This document shows positions 19,396 to 28,478 of a stretch of 64,000 bases of DNA, in pieces. The notes beneath the pieces were generated by a model. It was not told the DNA's origin. It ran no database searches and saw only the letters and a program-made list of their open reading frames with translations. Made by a program: the position numbers and the translations under genes. Origin of the DNA: CAVYTF01 sp963771435 (GTDB lineage Bacteria; Bacteroidota; Bacteroidia; Chitinophagales; Chitinophagaceae); the NCBI GenBank assembly GCA_963771435.1, contig CAVYTF010000001.1:62001-126000 (forward strand). Reading direction: 5' to 3'. Numbering within the stretch: position 1 is the stretch's first letter; the number at the start of each line of letters is the position of its first letter.

Positions 19396-19896
19396 TTAGC
19401 ATATATTTTTTTCCATCACATGATCATTCATGAAATAGCCGTTGCCTATGTCAATATCTTCTTCGCCGACAACTGCAAATCCAAGATGCTCATAAAAGCT
19501 TTTTGCTTTGTTATGGCGGTTCACATTTAAGCGCAAAGCTGTTGCTCCTGACTTTTTTATTTCTTCGCTCACACGATTGATGAGCAGTTTACCCAAGCCT
19601 TTGCCTTGCTGGTTCGGCAAGGCATATATTTTATGGAGTTTGTAAACACTTTCTTCTACCTCACTGAATGCAGCAATTGCGATCGCCGTTTCTTTTTCAG
19701 TAGCTATTAAATATGTATGATCCTCTTGCTCTATTTGTTTTTTTAGCGTAGCCGAGCTATAAAGCAGATCAAGCATATATGTTATTTGCTGTTCAGAAAG
19801 AATGTCTTTGTAAGTTGCAGGATATGTTTCGTAAATGATGGATTGTATCACCCAAATATCTTGAACGGAAGCTGTTTTTATTGTAATATCATCCAT
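19396..19896 (-). CDS. GNAT family N-acetyltransferase
   Basis: 166 residues with a GNAT fold: the acetyl-CoA loop LPNQQGKGLGKLLINRV at about 90-106, the following ALRLNVNRHNKAKSFYEHLGF, and a C-terminal strand GNGYFMNDHVMEK. The substrate cannot be told from sequence. The start ATG lies 16 bp upstream of the valS stop side, so it is probably expressed with valS from the same strand. Confidence 0.9.
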   Translation of the reverse strand: MDDITIKTASVQDIWVIQSIIYETYPATYKDILSEQQITYMLDLLYSSATLKKQIEQEDHTYLIATEKETAIAIAAFSEVEESVYKLHKIYALPNQQGKGLGKLLINRVSEEIKKSGATALRLNVNRHNKAKSFYEHLGFAVVGEEDIDIGNGYFMNDHVMEKNIC

Positions 19897-19912
19897 AAAT
19901 AAACTTCGTTAT

Positions 19913-22589
19913 TTATAAATTAGCCAAACTCTCTTCAATGGTTTTTATTCTTGCCTCTGTGTCGGCTTGTTTTTTTCTTTCCAGCTCTATTACTTCCGGC
20001 TTTGCATTTTGTACAAAACGTTCGTTGGAGAGTTTTTTAACTACGGATTGAAGGAAGCCATGCTGATGTTCAAGATCTTTTATTAAATCATCTTTTAAAC
20101 CTGCAGTATCAATTTGCTTTTCTGATTCTATAAAAAATTTATCTTTTTCAATGGCTACAACTATTGCATTAGCAATATTTTCCTCTATTAAAGAAACGGA
20201 GCCCGCATTTAATTGCTTTGATAAAATACCCTCAATATTCTTATAAGCTTCTGGCGATTCAGTTTGGATATATAGCTTTATTTCTTCTTTTGATTTTATT
20301 TGGTTTTTTGCTTTTGCTTCCCGGATGGAAGTAATGATCACTTTCAATAATTCTCCTTCCTTTAAAATTTCTGTTTGCTCATCACCAATCATTGAAAACT
20401 GCCTCACACATAAATCATCTTTTCTTTCTTTCAGCAGATGATAAGATCTCTTCTGTAACAAATGGCATGAATGGATGCAGTAACAGTATCAATCCTTCAA
20501 AAAAAGAAACTGTTTTTTGATAGACTTTCTTTTCAATTGATTCACCAAAATTCGGCTTCACCCACTCCAAATACCAACTGCAGAAATCATCCCATATCAA
20601 AGAATAGATGGTTTTCAGCGCCTCGCTTAACTTGAACTGCTGCATCAATGCATTTACTTCGATCTTAGTTTCATTCAGTTTATTCTCAAACCACTCGACA
20701 GGGAAGTCGCTGCCATCCGTCATCTGTGAACTGCCAACTTGCCTTTCTTCCCACATCTTCACCAACTTCAGTGCATTCCATAACTTGTTATTAAAATTCC
20801 TTCCCTGTTCTAAAGCGCCCTCATCAAACAATAGATCATTCCCGGCAGGGGAGGATATCATAATTCCAAAACGAACGGCATCTGCACCGTACTTATCAAT
20901 TAGCTCCAGCAGATCAGGCGAATTTCCAAGACTCTTACTCATCTTCCTCCCCTGTTTATCACGAACCATCCCTGTGAAATAGACATCGCTGAAAGGCTTG
21001 CCCTGCTTGAACTCCATACCAGCCATGATCATGCGGGCCACCCAAAAGAAAATAATATCCTGTCCTGTAACCAGCACAGATGTTGGATAGTAATAATTAA
21101 AATCCTCATTATGAGGCTCGGTTATTCCTTTAAAAACTTCTATAGGCCATAGCCATGACGAGAACCAGGTATCAAGCACATCTTCATCCTGCCGTAAGCT
21201 GTCAGCTTTAAGCTTTGAGCCTTGAGCTGATAGCTGATCGCTGATAGCTTCCCTGCTTTCTCCAACATAACAATTGCCTGCTTCATCATACCACGCAGGA
21301 ATTTGTTGGCCCCACCAAAGCTGCCTGCTGATGCACCAGTCTTTCACGTTTTCAAGCCAGTATTTATAAGTGGCTAAAAACTTTTCCCCGGGATGAATTT
21401 TAATATCGCCATCCAACACCGCTTTTAGCGCAGGTTCTGCCAGTTCCTTCATTTTCACAAACCACTGAGTGGATATGCGCGGTTCAACAACTGCATTTGT
21501 TCTTTGAGAATAACCAAGCCGAGTCATATATTCTTCATCTTTCTCCAGCAATCCTTCGGAGCGTAACTGTTCCACAGCTTTTTTCCTGGCAGCAAACCTG
21601 TCCAAGCCTATAAACACTTGCGCAGCTTCGCTTATAGTGCCATCTTCATTAAGGGTGTTGATGATCTCAAGATTATGTTTCAACCCAATGTTATAATCGT
21701 TGATATCATGCGCAGGCGTAATTTTCAAAGCCCCCGTTCCAAAAGCAGGATCAACATACTCATCAAATATCACGGGCACTTCCCTGTTCACCAACGGCAC
21801 CACGACTTTCTTTCCTTTCAAATGCGCGTAGCGTTCATCATTGGGGTTTACACAAACTGCCGTGTCGCCCATGATCGTTTCAGGGCGCTGCGTAGCAATG
21901 GTGATATAGTTGACAGATGTCAGATGACCGTTGACAGAAGGCTGCTCCCTGTCATCTGTCAGCTGTAGACTGTCAACTACCCGGTATTTCACATAATACA
22001 GCGTGCCTTTCACATCTTTATACTCCACTTCTTCATCGCTTAAAGCAGTCTTTGCAACGGGATCCCAATTGATCATTCTTGCGCCGCGGTAGATAAGGCC
22101 TTTGTTATACAACTCTACAAAAACCTTTATAACAGCCTTATAATAATGGTCATCCATAGTAAAGGAAACCCTGTCCCAATCAACACTACAGCCTAAGCGC
22201 GCGATCTGGTTATAAATAATATTGCCATACTTTTCCTTCCATTCAAAAGCATATTTAAGAAACTCTTCGCGGCTCAGTGTGTTTTTGTCAATGCCCTTTT
22301 CCTTTAGCATCTGCACCACTTTGGCTTCGGTGGCAATGGAGGCATGGTCGCTACCGGGAACCCAGCAGGCGTTGAAGCCGCTCATACGTGCGCGGCGAAC
22401 AAGTATATCCTGAACGGTTTCGTTCAGCGTGTGCCCCATGTGAAGTACGCCCGTGACGTTTGGCGGCGGAATAACCACCGTGAAAGCCTTTCTGCCATCA
22501 GGCTTGCTGTTGAAATATTTTTTATCCAGCCAATGCTGGTACCACTTTTTTTCTGCCGATCGGAAATCAAAATTTTTGCTCAACTCCAT
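19913..22589 (-). CDS. valS: Valyl-tRNA synthetase, one frameshift near 20443
   Basis: Class I synthetase with the HIGH variant in PPPNVTGVLHMGHTLN at the N-terminus, the editing-domain region ATQRPETIMGDTAV, and KMSKSLGNSPD. The frame ends at 20415 (HPFMPFVTEEI..) and the C-terminal anticodon-binding and coiled-coil part (HLLKERKDDL.. to the stop at 19913) is in another frame; one extra base around 20441-20444 explains this. As the gene is essential, a sequence error is most likely. Three in-frame stretches absent from ordinary ValRS as I recall it (VDSLQLTDDREQPSVNGH, AISDQLSAQGSKLKADSL, RQVGSSQMTDGSD) are encoded by heptad repeats. Confidence 0.95.
20712..20743. repeat. Heptad repeat inside valS, site 3
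   Basis: Units tgccatc, cgtcatc, tgtgaac, tgccaac in 7-bp steps encode the RQVGSSQMTDGSD stretch of ValRS, in frame, in the region after the catalytic core. Confidence 0.65.
21194..21250. repeat. Heptad AGCT repeat inside valS, site 2
   Basis: AGCT-type tetramers at 21197, 21204, 21211, 21218, 21225, 21232, 21239 and 21246 give eight 7-bp steps. It is the same repeat family as the exporter-operon spacers but lies within a coding region, between GESRE and RQDEDVLDTWFSS. Confidence 0.88.
21909..21977. repeat. Heptad repeat inside valS, site 1, as a long inverted repeat
   Basis: The 69-bp block starts GTTGACAG and ends CTGTCAAC; inner arms gatgtca/gatgacc and gtcatct/gtcagct step by 7 bp. It is a multiple of three and leaves the frame open, inserted beside the editing-domain motif ATQRPE. 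Confidence 0.82.
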
Positions 22590-22671
22590 GCCGCTGCTTT
22601 GTTTGGAAATAATTTAAGGATAGCAAAAATAAGTATTTGGCAGGAGAGGAGGGAAGTAGAGGGAATTAAAA

Positions 22672-23265
22672 TCATTTCTTTGCGCCAAGCGGTAATACTT
22701 CCCTGCCATATACTTCATTTAGCACGATGGCCATGGCACCATAAAATGCTGACAGGCCGCAAACAATGCCTTCATAGCCGGCAATAATTTTTATTTGCGC
22801 ATTGCCCGAAAAGTCAGTGGCAGCAAGGAGAATGAAAAGAACGGCTAATGTAAAAAACACTACCTGCAGCATTCTGTTCAGCCGCAGCGCGCCGAAAAAC
22901 ATAAACAAAGTAAACAAGCCCCATAAGGCCATGTAGCAGCCCATTGCGTTTTCGCCTGGCTTGAAAGCGGCGCCAAAACCCGTGGCGGGAATAACCACAA
23001 TGGCCACCAGCGAAAGCCAGAAAGCGCCATAGGCCGTGAAGGCGGTTGCGCCAAAAGTGTTGTTCTTTTTCCATTCCTGAAGGCCGGCAAATATTTGCGC
23101 CAGGCCGCCCATAAAAATGCCCATGCCGAGTATCATGGAGTTAAATTCGTACACACCGGCATTGTGCAGGTTCAGCAGCACGGTGGTCATGCCAAAACCA
23201 AGCAGGCCAAGGGGCGCGGGATTGGCGGTATTGTCTTTAATTGTTGTAGTTTCAGGCAGGCTCAT
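22672..23265 (-). CDS. satP: GPR1/FUN34/SatP-type acetate transporter
   Basis: 197 residues, six predicted membrane helices. The family signature NPAPLGLLGFGMTTVLLNLH is at about 16-35, and further hallmarks are FGGLAQI-like MGGLAQIFAGLQEWKKNN and FGATAFTAYGAFWLSL. SatP family members move acetate and succinate with protons across the inner membrane. The gene stands alone between valS and the carboxypeptidase-like-domain genes. Confidence 0.93.
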   Translation of the reverse strand: MSLPETTTIKDNTANPAPLGLLGFGMTTVLLNLHNAGVYEFNSMILGMGIFMGGLAQIFAGLQEWKKNNTFGATAFTAYGAFWLSLVAIVVIPATGFGAAFKPGENAMGCYMALWGLFTLFMFFGALRLNRMLQVVFFTLAVLFILLAATDFSGNAQIKIIAGYEGIVCGLSAFYGAMAIVLNEVYGREVLPLGAKK

Positions 23266-23282
23266 GTTAGTTGTTTTAAGAT

Positions 23283-24038
23283 TTATAAATGAATATTGTC
23301 AGTACAGTTTGCTTTCTTTTTTATTGTTGTTGAATCATTAGAAATAATTGTTAATCCTCCCAATATAGCATGGCGCTCTTCAGTTTTCTCAAACAATTCG
23401 TATTTTTTTTGATAAAAAGATGCTTCCAGAATTTCATAATCCTTAGAACTTATTATTAACGTATTGTGTGTTGCAAGCAACCTATCAGGAATTCGCAACA
23501 TAAACCGTCCGTCTTTATCAGCAACAGTATATCTTTTTGTTCCTTTAATTGTAATGGTTGCAAAAGGTATCGGATCCTTTGATTGATACTCTATCACCTG
23601 CCCTTCAATAACGTTCTTTGAAGCCAACGGCTCTTTTACCAATGGCTTTCCCATTGTTATAGTAAAATCCATCTTATTTTCATTTACCCTCCCCACACTA
23701 TCCACCACCTCCGTTTTCGTTTCCGGCGTTTGCGCCGCAACATAATTTGCTGCCGAAACCGCAAGCATCGCTGCCAATATTTTTTGAACAGCGCCGCCCG
23801 CGTTTTGTTGTTTTGTTTCGGCCATTGGCCTGTTCAACTGGTCGTTGTGAAAACGCCCGCACACCCTGCCTTCCTCCCTTTCTATTATTTTTAAAATTTG
23901 GTTGTCCGTCAGTTCAGCAAAATTGACAACCGTTTTGGAGCAATGGGAACAGAACCTTCCTTGTGCGTCCGGCTTCATCTGCGCCCAATCTTCCCCGCAG
24001 GGGTTTTCTATTTTAAGCAGGTAAGAAGGCTTTTTCAT
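23283..24038 (-). CDS. Membrane protein: cysteine-rich N-terminal domain plus carboxypeptidase-like regulatory domain
   Basis: 251 residues. The N-terminus has NPCGEDWAQM and GRFCSHCSKTVVNF, followed by a conserved GRVCGRFHNDQLNRP; the four to five cysteines suggest a small metal-binding cytoplasmic domain, as seen in many Bacteroidota proteins. One membrane helix (ILAAMLAVSAANYVAA) near 85-105 is followed by a beta-sandwich of the CarboxypepD_reg type (VIEGQVIEYQSKDPIPFATI .. DKDGRFMLRIP). The role is unknown; it may be an envelope sensor or regulator. Confidence 0.75.
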   Translation of the reverse strand: MKKPSYLLKIENPCGEDWAQMKPDAQGRFCSHCSKTVVNFAELTDNQILKIIEREEGRVCGRFHNDQLNRPMAETKQQNAGGAVQKILAAMLAVSAANYVAAQTPETKTEVVDSVGRVNENKMDFTITMGKPLVKEPLASKNVIEGQVIEYQSKDPIPFATITIKGTKRYTVADKDGRFMLRIPDRLLATHNTLIISSKDYEILEASFYQKKYELFEKTEERHAILGGLTIISNDSTTIKKKANCTDNIHL

Positions 24039-24074
24039 GCTGATTTATTTTTTATAAAGCTAACCATATAAATT

Positions 24075-24452
24075 CTAGGGCACGAAACAGTTGTTAATGT
24101 CTTCTTCTTTTTTTAGCTTAAATATCTTTTTATGAGATGATGTTTCTACAATTTCATATCTCGTTTTAAATCCTCCAGCAGCTATTATTAAAGAATAAGA
24201 AGTTTTCAATAAACTGTCTGAAAAATGTAATTTAAATCTACCTTTTAAATCACAGAAAACACCAATATGGCTTCCTTTAACTAAAATAGTTGCAAATGGA
24301 ACCGGCTCATGTGTCGCAGAATCAATCACCCTTCCTTCAATTATATTATTTAAACTATCCGTTTCCCATTGCGTCATTTGCGCCGCCGCACGATCTACCA
24401 TAATACCCAAAACAAACAGCGCAAGTATCCGGTAAATAATAAGCTTCTTCAA
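24075..24452 (-). CDS. Small secreted protein with carboxypeptidase-like regulatory domain
   Basis: 125 residues: signal peptide (IYRILALFVLGIMVDRAAAQ), then one CarboxypepD_reg-like beta-sandwich (IIEGRVIDSATHEPVPFATI, DLKGRFKLHFSDSL). The second half resembles the extracytoplasmic half of the protein just downstream, so the two may be paralogous. Function not known. Confidence 0.72.
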   Translation of the reverse strand: MKKLIIYRILALFVLGIMVDRAAAQMTQWETDSLNNIIEGRVIDSATHEPVPFATILVKGSHIGVFCDLKGRFKLHFSDSLLKTSYSLIIAAGGFKTRYEIVETSSHKKIFKLKKEEDINNCFVP

Positions 24453-24531
24453 CTGTTTTATTTTTATATAAAGCTAAGGAACTATTATAACAACCCCCGA
24501 TCACTCAAAAACTTTCTCATAGTTTTGATAC

Positions 24532-25011
24532 ATGAACTTAAAAAAATCTTTCATCCTGTTGTTTATTATATGTTCGTTTGGATGCCTCGAATGTAAAACA
24601 GTATACACGGAGGGTGTCCATAGTAATTGGACTCAACTGACTGCTATTCGCAAGTATAAAAATAAAAACATTTATCGTTTCTTTGTTTTATTTCGCAACC
24701 CAGGATCAAAAAGCCTTACCCAGTATTATTTTTTCAGCGATACAAATGCGGTATTAAAAATGGATTCATTACAGCAAAGAAGATATCACGATCATTATAG
24801 AATTGTATATGATAGCACCGTTCAGTACAACTTCACAAAGAAAGACAGCAGTAATTTCCAAAATGAAATTATCAGCGATTCCTTGATCAAACTTACCCAA
24901 ATGGATTCTACTGCCTTTGCCATCGTAAACCGCGAATCAGATTCTATGGGGCTTAAAAACTTTCATTATTTATCAAAAGCAATTGGGTTTAGGCTTATAA
25001 GTAAGAAATAG
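24532..25011 (+). CDS. Hypothetical secreted protein or lipoprotein
   Basis: 159 residues. The N-terminus MNLKKSFILLFIICSFGCLE looks like a lipoprotein signal peptide (SFGC). The remainder is charged and serine/lysine rich, without a recognisable family. It stands alone, facing away from the carboxypeptidase-like gene, with a 21-bp repeat array just downstream. Confidence 0.6.
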   Translation: MNLKKSFILLFIICSFGCLECKTVYTEGVHSNWTQLTAIRKYKNKNIYRFFVLFRNPGSKSLTQYYFFSDTNAVLKMDSLQQRRYHDHYRIVYDSTVQYNFTKKDSSNFQNEIISDSLIKLTQMDSTAFAIVNRESDSMGLKNFHYLSKAIGFRLISKK

Positions 25012-25080
25012 GGCTTATTCTCGCACTCATAAACCCAAACGCTCCTCAACCCCTCCCTCCGCATCATCTCCCAAACTGAA

Positions 25081-25270
25081 AGTCTGCAGGAATTCACCAA
25101 AAGTCTGCAGACTTTCACCCAATTCCTTCAGACTTTTGCCCAAAGTCTGCAGACTTTCACTCAAATCCTGCGGACTTTCACTGAAAGTCTGCGAACTTTC
25201 ACCCAATTCCTTCAGACTTTTGCCAAAAGTCTGCAGACTTTCACTCAAATCCTGCAGACTTTCACTTTCT
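25081..25270. repeat. Tandem array, 21-bp period, centred on AGTCTGCAGACT
   Basis: AGTCTGC occurs at 25081, 25102, 25144, 25186 and 25228 with ttcagac- or ctgcrgac-type units exactly midway, so the true step is 21 bp (nine units). The most common unit contains the perfect 12-bp palindrome AGTCTGCAGACT. The array fills the gap between two forward genes; the reverse ORF through it is a by-product. Confidence 0.95.
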
Positions 25271-25395
25271 TCCCTCAATATGCCCTTCAAACCAATAGAA
25301 TTTACCCAAAAAAATTCTTTAAAAAAGTGCTGATCATTAGAAAAAATATTAAATTTACCCCCGATATATTTCAATAACCACAAAAAAATCAAACT

Positions 25396-26061
25396 ATGAT
25401 CCGCGCTATCAAAGCTTCTCTGGCCTTTTTAAAACTCGCCATTGCTGACAAGATCCTTTTTGGAGGCAATATGATCACACAGCTTACCACTAATGCTGCC
25501 ACATTTCTTAACCTGCCTGTTCCGGTCAAAATTTTGCAGGCAGACAACGATGCTGTGCAGGCAAACGCCGCCGCCGTTGCCACGGGAGACCATCTTGCCG
25601 CCGCACTGCTCACCAAAAGCGTGAAAGTTTGGGAGTCAGACTTCCGGGCTACCGCAAATTATGTCAGCATCATTGCCGGTAACGACCCCAGCATCGTTAT
25701 TATGGGAGGCCTGAAACCAACTGACGCTGAAACCACCCCCTCCCACGTGCTGCCCGCCTGCACCGGTTTTTTTGCACATCCGGAGATCTCCAAAGGCGCC
25801 ATAACCGCCGGCTGCGACCTGGAGGAAGGCTCCACCGCCTTTGTGTATGTGGCTACGCCTCCATCCGCCACCGTATCCCAGGCGGGAGACCTGATCACCA
25901 TCACTGTGGGCACTACAAATATTTATGTAGTTGCAGACACGCACCGGCAAATGCACGCAACAGGTTTGGCAAGCCAGGTGCCCATCAACGTGTACATGGC
26001 CGCCATCAACCGCGCCGGCACATCGCCGCTTACGGGCCCGCAGGAAGTGACGCCGCAATAA
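25396..26061 (+). CDS. Hypothetical protein with C-terminal fibronectin type III-like region
   Basis: 221 residues with no signal peptide. The first ~60 residues resemble a Bacteroidota family with small-residue-rich helices (NAATFLNLPVPV, DNDAVQANAAAVATGDHLAA). The rest has YVSIIAGNDPSIV and a closing strand pattern VPINVYMAAINRAGTSPLTGP typical of an Fn3-like fold. It is more GC-rich than its surroundings. A strong terminator follows. No function is assigned. Confidence 0.7.
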   Translation: MIRAIKASLAFLKLAIADKILFGGNMITQLTTNAATFLNLPVPVKILQADNDAVQANAAAVATGDHLAAALLTKSVKVWESDFRATANYVSIIAGNDPSIVIMGGLKPTDAETTPSHVLPACTGFFAHPEISKGAITAGCDLEEGSTAFVYVATPPSATVSQAGDLITITVGTTNIYVVADTHRQMHATGLASQVPINVYMAAINRAGTSPLTGPQEVTPQ

Positions 26062-26113
26062 AATATTTTCAACGCATTTGCGTTATTATTATACCCGATT
26101 TGGTATGTTTCTT

Positions 26114-26144
26114 AAGCGTCGCGCACTTTGCGCGGCGCTTTTTT
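26114..26144 (+). terminator. Rho-independent terminator
   Basis: Twelve-bp arms AAGCGTCGCGCA and TGCGCGGCGCTT with loop CTT, followed by six T. It closes the gene at 25396-26061. Confidence 0.92.
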
Positions 26145-26321
26145 ATTGCATCAACCCCGGAATATACCAGTGGTTAAATATTTAAACGGGTGGTTTTGGA
26201 TTTACAAATGATCCTTTAAAAAATATTTATACAATTGTCGGGATAATTTATTTGTCTTATATCGGCGGAAAAACCAAAATTGGTTTAAAAATTGTTTAGC
26301 AACTTTTTAAAATCTACCCAT

Positions 26322-26495
26322 ATGAAAATAATAAAAACAATTGTGGTGCTTTTAGCTATCATAAGCATTGTGTTATTGATCACAGATGAAAAATACTATA
26401 TAGACGATGTAAAAGGGTTATTTATAACAATTTTGATCGTATCTCTAACTACAGCAATAGTGTCAATTTTTAGAAAAAGGGTGAGCGAAAGCTAA
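26322..26495 (+). CDS. Small membrane protein
   Basis: 57 residues from the ATG at 26322 (MKIIKTIVVLLAIISIVLL), with two hydrophobic segments and a basic C-terminus (FRKRVSES). Start chosen because the preceding codons back to 26292 are AT-rich leader. No family recognised; a real gene is plausible but not proven. Confidence 0.45.
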   Translation: MKIIKTIVVLLAIISIVLLITDEKYYIDDVKGLFITILIVSLTTAIVSIFRKRVSES

Positions 26496-26561
26496 ATTGG
26501 TAGCGAAATTTATTCTACAATATTTTTCAGCGCAAAAAATAATAACTTGCTGCCTGAAAAA

Positions 26562-27887
26562 ATGTATGCGATCGTTGACATAGAAACCACCGGCGGATAT
26601 GCCCAAGGCAACGGCATAACAGAAATTGCCATCGTGCTCCACAACGGTAAAGAAGTGGAAGGCCGCTACGAAACGCTCCTGAATCCCGGTGTGCCCATCC
26701 CGCGGTTCATCGCCACCCTCACCGGCATCAGCGATGAAATGGTGTCCACTGCGCGAACCTTCCCTGAAGCCGCCGCCCACATCTTCAACCTGCTTAAAGA
26801 CAGGATATTTGTTGCCCACAACGTCAACTTCGATTATTCATTCATCAAACACCACCTGCGCGCCAGTGGCTACGAATGGAACGCGCGAAAGCTGTGCACC
26901 CTACGCCTCAGCCGCAAAGCCTTTCCCGGCCTTGCCAAATATGGTCTCGGGAGCCTCTGCCGCGAGTTCAACATAAACATTATCGGCCGCCACCGCGCCG
27001 GCGGCGATGCTAACGCCACCGCTGTTCTCTTTGAAATGATACTCGAAAAGGGCGGAGAAAAATTAGTAAAAGACTTTTTGAAAAAAGAGTCCCGCGCCCA
27101 GATACTTCCGCCCAACCTGCCACAGGAACAGGTGAATACCCTGCCTTATGTGCCCGGCGTTTATTATTTTAAAGATGCAAAAGGCAAAGTGATCTATGTG
27201 GGCAAGGCAAAAATTTTAAAAAACCGTGTAGTAAGCCATTTCACCGGGCTAAATACCGGCAAAAAGCGCCAGGAATTTTTGAGGAATATCTACGCCGTCA
27301 GCTTTGCCGAATGCCCAACCGAGTTCACCGCCTCCATTTTAGAGAGCATCGAAATAAAACGCCTTTGGCCTATTTATAACGTAAGCCAGAAAAACTTTGA
27401 GGCCCAGTTCGGCATTTATTTCTTTGAAGATGCCCGTGGCTATCACCGCCTCGCCATTGATAAAAAGAGGAAACATTCTCAACCTGTTGCCCAGTTCAGC
27501 CTTTTTGCCGATGCCCACAGCATGCTTTGGAAAATGGTCAGGCAGTTTGAGTTGAATGCCTGCCTTTGTTTTTTAGACAAAACACAAGTTCAAATAGAGG
27601 AAGATGCTGATGCCTATAATAAAAGAGTAAAAACAGGTTTGCTTTGGATGCAGCAGCAAAAAGAAACCTTTGTTATAAAAGAACAGGAAAAAAATGCCGC
27701 CAGCTACATCCTGGTCGAAAACGGAAGATTCTACGGAATGGGCTTATTGCCAAATGATGTAATGGAATTAAACATTGAAGAATTAAAACCCCGCCTCACT
27801 CAATACCCCGAAAACGAAGTGATACGTTCCATGGTCAATCATTTTAAAGAACGCCACCCTGAAAAGATCAGGTACCTGAGCGTTTAG
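26562..27887 (+). CDS. DnaQ-type 3'-5' exonuclease fused to a GIY-YIG endonuclease domain
   Basis: 441 residues from ATG 26562. N-terminal DEDD exonuclease: AIVDIETTGG (ExoI), FVAHNVNFDYSFI (ExoII), and HRAGGDANATA (ExoIII) up to about residue 165. A GIY-YIG module follows: LPYVPGVYYFKDAKGKVIYV at about 195-214, then GKAKILKNRV and ILESIEIKRLWPIYN. The C-terminal ~130 residues have no known domain. The fusion resembles DNA polymerase III epsilon-like proteins paired with a UvrC-like or Cho-like nuclease. This points to a DNA-repair nuclease that both nicks and trims. It lies just upstream of ssb. Confidence 0.9.
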   Translation: MYAIVDIETTGGYAQGNGITEIAIVLHNGKEVEGRYETLLNPGVPIPRFIATLTGISDEMVSTARTFPEAAAHIFNLLKDRIFVAHNVNFDYSFIKHHLRASGYEWNARKLCTLRLSRKAFPGLAKYGLGSLCREFNINIIGRHRAGGDANATAVLFEMILEKGGEKLVKDFLKKESRAQILPPNLPQEQVNTLPYVPGVYYFKDAKGKVIYVGKAKILKNRVVSHFTGLNTGKKRQEFLRNIYAVSFAECPTEFTASILESIEIKRLWPIYNVSQKNFEAQFGIYFFEDARGYHRLAIDKKRKHSQPVAQFSLFADAHSMLWKMVRQFELNACLCFLDKTQVQIEEDADAYNKRVKTGLLWMQQQKETFVIKEQEKNAASYILVENGRFYGMGLLPNDVMELNIEELKPRLTQYPENEVIRSMVNHFKERHPEKIRYLSV

Positions 27888-27988
27888 GTTCGCTGCTCCG
27901 GCAAAATAGTTTTCCACATTTATCTAAAAAAAGAAAAAAATATTTGGCGGCAATTTATTTCTTAGTAATTTGCTTAAAAATTTAGTAT

Positions 27989-28423
27989 ATGATAAAACTA
28001 CAAGTAATCGGTCACCTTGGAAAAGATGGCTCAGTAAACACAGTAAACGGTAAAAGCGTAATTAATTTCAGTATAGCCCATACTGAAAAATTTAAAGATG
28101 CACAAGGTGTGCTAAAAGAAAAAACTATTTGGGTAGATTGTGCTCATTGGACAGATAAGACAGGCATTGTGCCTTATCTTAAAAAAGGTAAGGAGGTTTA
28201 CGCAGAAGGCACACCAGAAGTGCGAACTTATCAAACAAGTGAGGGGAAGCCTGGGGCATCTTTAAGCCTTCGCATTTTAAGTGTTCAGCTTCTTGGCAGC
28301 AAGAGCAGTGAAACACAGGAAAGCGCTTCTCCAAACTATAATTTACAAAATGGCTACAGCGTAAAACCGGTCCTTACTAATACAGTAACAGCTGATGAAG
28401 TTGCTGATGATCTTCCTTTCTAA
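27989..28423 (+). CDS. ssb: Single-stranded DNA-binding protein
   Basis: 144 residues. An OB-fold N-terminus (IKLQVIGHLGKDGSVNTVNG, VNFSIAHTEKFKD-like, KTIWVDCAHW) and the acidic tip DEVADDLPF, the conserved SSB tail that recruits repair and replication proteins. It stands alone downstream of the nuclease fusion gene and has its own terminator. Confidence 0.93.
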   Translation: MIKLQVIGHLGKDGSVNTVNGKSVINFSIAHTEKFKDAQGVLKEKTIWVDCAHWTDKTGIVPYLKKGKEVYAEGTPEVRTYQTSEGKPGASLSLRILSVQLLGSKSSETQESASPNYNLQNGYSVKPVLTNTVTADEVADDLPF

Positions 28424-28444
28424 AACAATTCTTAATAATTTTAA

Positions 28445-28478
28445 AAGGGCAATTACGGTCAGTAGTTGCCTTTTTTAT
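28445..28478. terminator. Terminator between convergent ssb and transpeptidase-like genes
   Basis: Arms AAAAGGGCAA and TTGCCTTTTT around a 13-base loop, with A and T runs on both sides, so it can work for either strand. The stop codon of the reverse gene lies within it. Confidence 0.75.

Noticed and set aside
25027..25392. Reverse ORF of SLQTFGKSLKELGE-type repeats
   Set aside because: It is the translation of the 21-bp array at 25081-25270; low complexity, with no start signal or homology.
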